Shown piece by piece: positions 63,741-64,000 of a DNA stretch of 64,000 bases. Origin of the DNA: Nocardioides sp. 503 (GTDB lineage Bacteria; Actinomycetota; Actinomycetes; Propionibacteriales; Nocardioidaceae); NCBI RefSeq assembly GCF_004522095.1, contig NZ_SPUI01000003.1:806001-870000 (forward strand). The letters are read 5' to 3'. Position 1 is the first letter of the stretch. Every line of letters begins with the position of its first letter. Position numbers and translations under genes: made by a program. The notes under the pieces are model-generated. The model had not been told where the DNA came from. It did no database searches and was given only the letters and a program-made list of their open reading frames with translations.

Positions 63741-64000
63741 GTGACGCAGCACGCCGGCGACACGGGCGGCCTGGACCCGGTCCGCAGCGCCACCGCGGCC
63801 CGCCAGTGGCTCGTCGAGCGCTGTCAGAGCCACCGGCTGTCGCCGACCCAGCGCCGCGTGGCGCAGTCGTTCATGGACACCATGCCCGATGCGGCGTTCC
63901 TGTCGACATCCGAGGCCGCGCTCCGGGCCGGGGTCAGCCAGCCGACGGTGACGAGGTTCGCCTCCACGCTGGGGTTCGCGACGTACGCCGACTTCCGCGC
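63741..64000 (+). CDS. MurR/RpiR-family regulator, N-terminal part (3' end outside window)
   Basis: 86 residues visible from GTG 63741, with GGGAGGA as ribosome site. The RpiR HTH_6 domain is clear: LSPTQRRVAQSFMDTMPDAAFLSTSEAALRAGVSQPTVTRFASTLGFATYADFR (outlined). The SIS effector domain should follow outside the window. Divergent from the OCD/HAL-like 2 operon with 83 bp between starts, so it may control that operon. Confidence 0.88.
   Translation, partial: MTQHAGDTGGLDPVRSATAARQWLVERCQSHRLSPTQRRVAQSFMDTMPDAAFLSTSEAALRAGVSQPTVTRFASTLGFATYADFR

Overview
The window is very GC-rich, densely packed actinobacterial chromosome. The gene content (HspR/HAIR heat-shock control, a DinB/DUF664 protein, a 13E12-type HNH protein behind a LexA box, a KstR-type operator, many GTG starts, leaderless-looking promoters and four-base start/stop overlaps) fits a Nocardioides-like member of the Propionibacteriales. 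That placement is inference; there is no rRNA or marker gene to settle it. No tRNA, rRNA, CRISPR array, phage or insertion sequence was seen, and no gene-free stretch exceeds 300 bp.

Layout. 1-3.8 kb: end of a DedA protein, an orotate phosphoribosyltransferase, an aminotransferase and two related membrane proteins. 3.8-12.6 kb: the heat-shock block, clpB and dnaK-grpE-dnaJ-hspR, each headed by a HAIR operator, with an unknown 487-aa protein and a complete BLUF blue-light sensor between them. 12.7-20.1 kb: small stand-alone genes (GrpB family, APH-like kinase, DinB, SOS-controlled HNH protein, NUDIX, aldo/keto reductase, lipoprotein, MarR/EamA pair). 20.2-25.7 kb: a tightly coupled operon (LLM flavoenzyme, unknown protein, SDR, sulfotransferase-like, amine-dehydrogenase-like) behind a perfect KstR consensus, resembling mycobacterial steroid-catabolism genes. 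25.8-37.7 kb: regulators (AraC, Rrf2, atypical response regulator, large LuxR ATPase) with partner genes, a Tat-exported phosphatase, an M1 peptidase and a 46-aa gene. 37.8-42.3 kb: phosphatidylcholine-synthase-like gene, hutI, hutF and an M20 amidohydrolase in one direction. 42.3-52.1 kb: nitroreductase, M20 peptidase/MFS pair, dienelactone hydrolase, DUF1992, two CoA-ester lyases, PadR/HAAS pair, M48 peptidase.

52.2-64 kb looks like a catabolic island: an M20 amidohydrolase, a betaine/histidine-type (QAT) ABC importer, an amidohydrolase, a cysteine-dioxygenase-like cupin, an ornithine-cyclodeaminase-like protein, LacI and RpiR regulators, and two proteins of the histidine/phenylalanine ammonia-lyase family. 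Neither lyase homologue has the Ala-Ser-Gly triad that forms the MIO electrophile. This set, with an unknown substrate, is my best candidate for an undescribed pathway.

The second striking item is a 69-bp double-palindrome repeat present twice. One copy lies in frame inside hutF, adding 23 codons; the other, inverted, is intergenic near 47.15 kb. The two copies differ by compensatory base changes in one stem.
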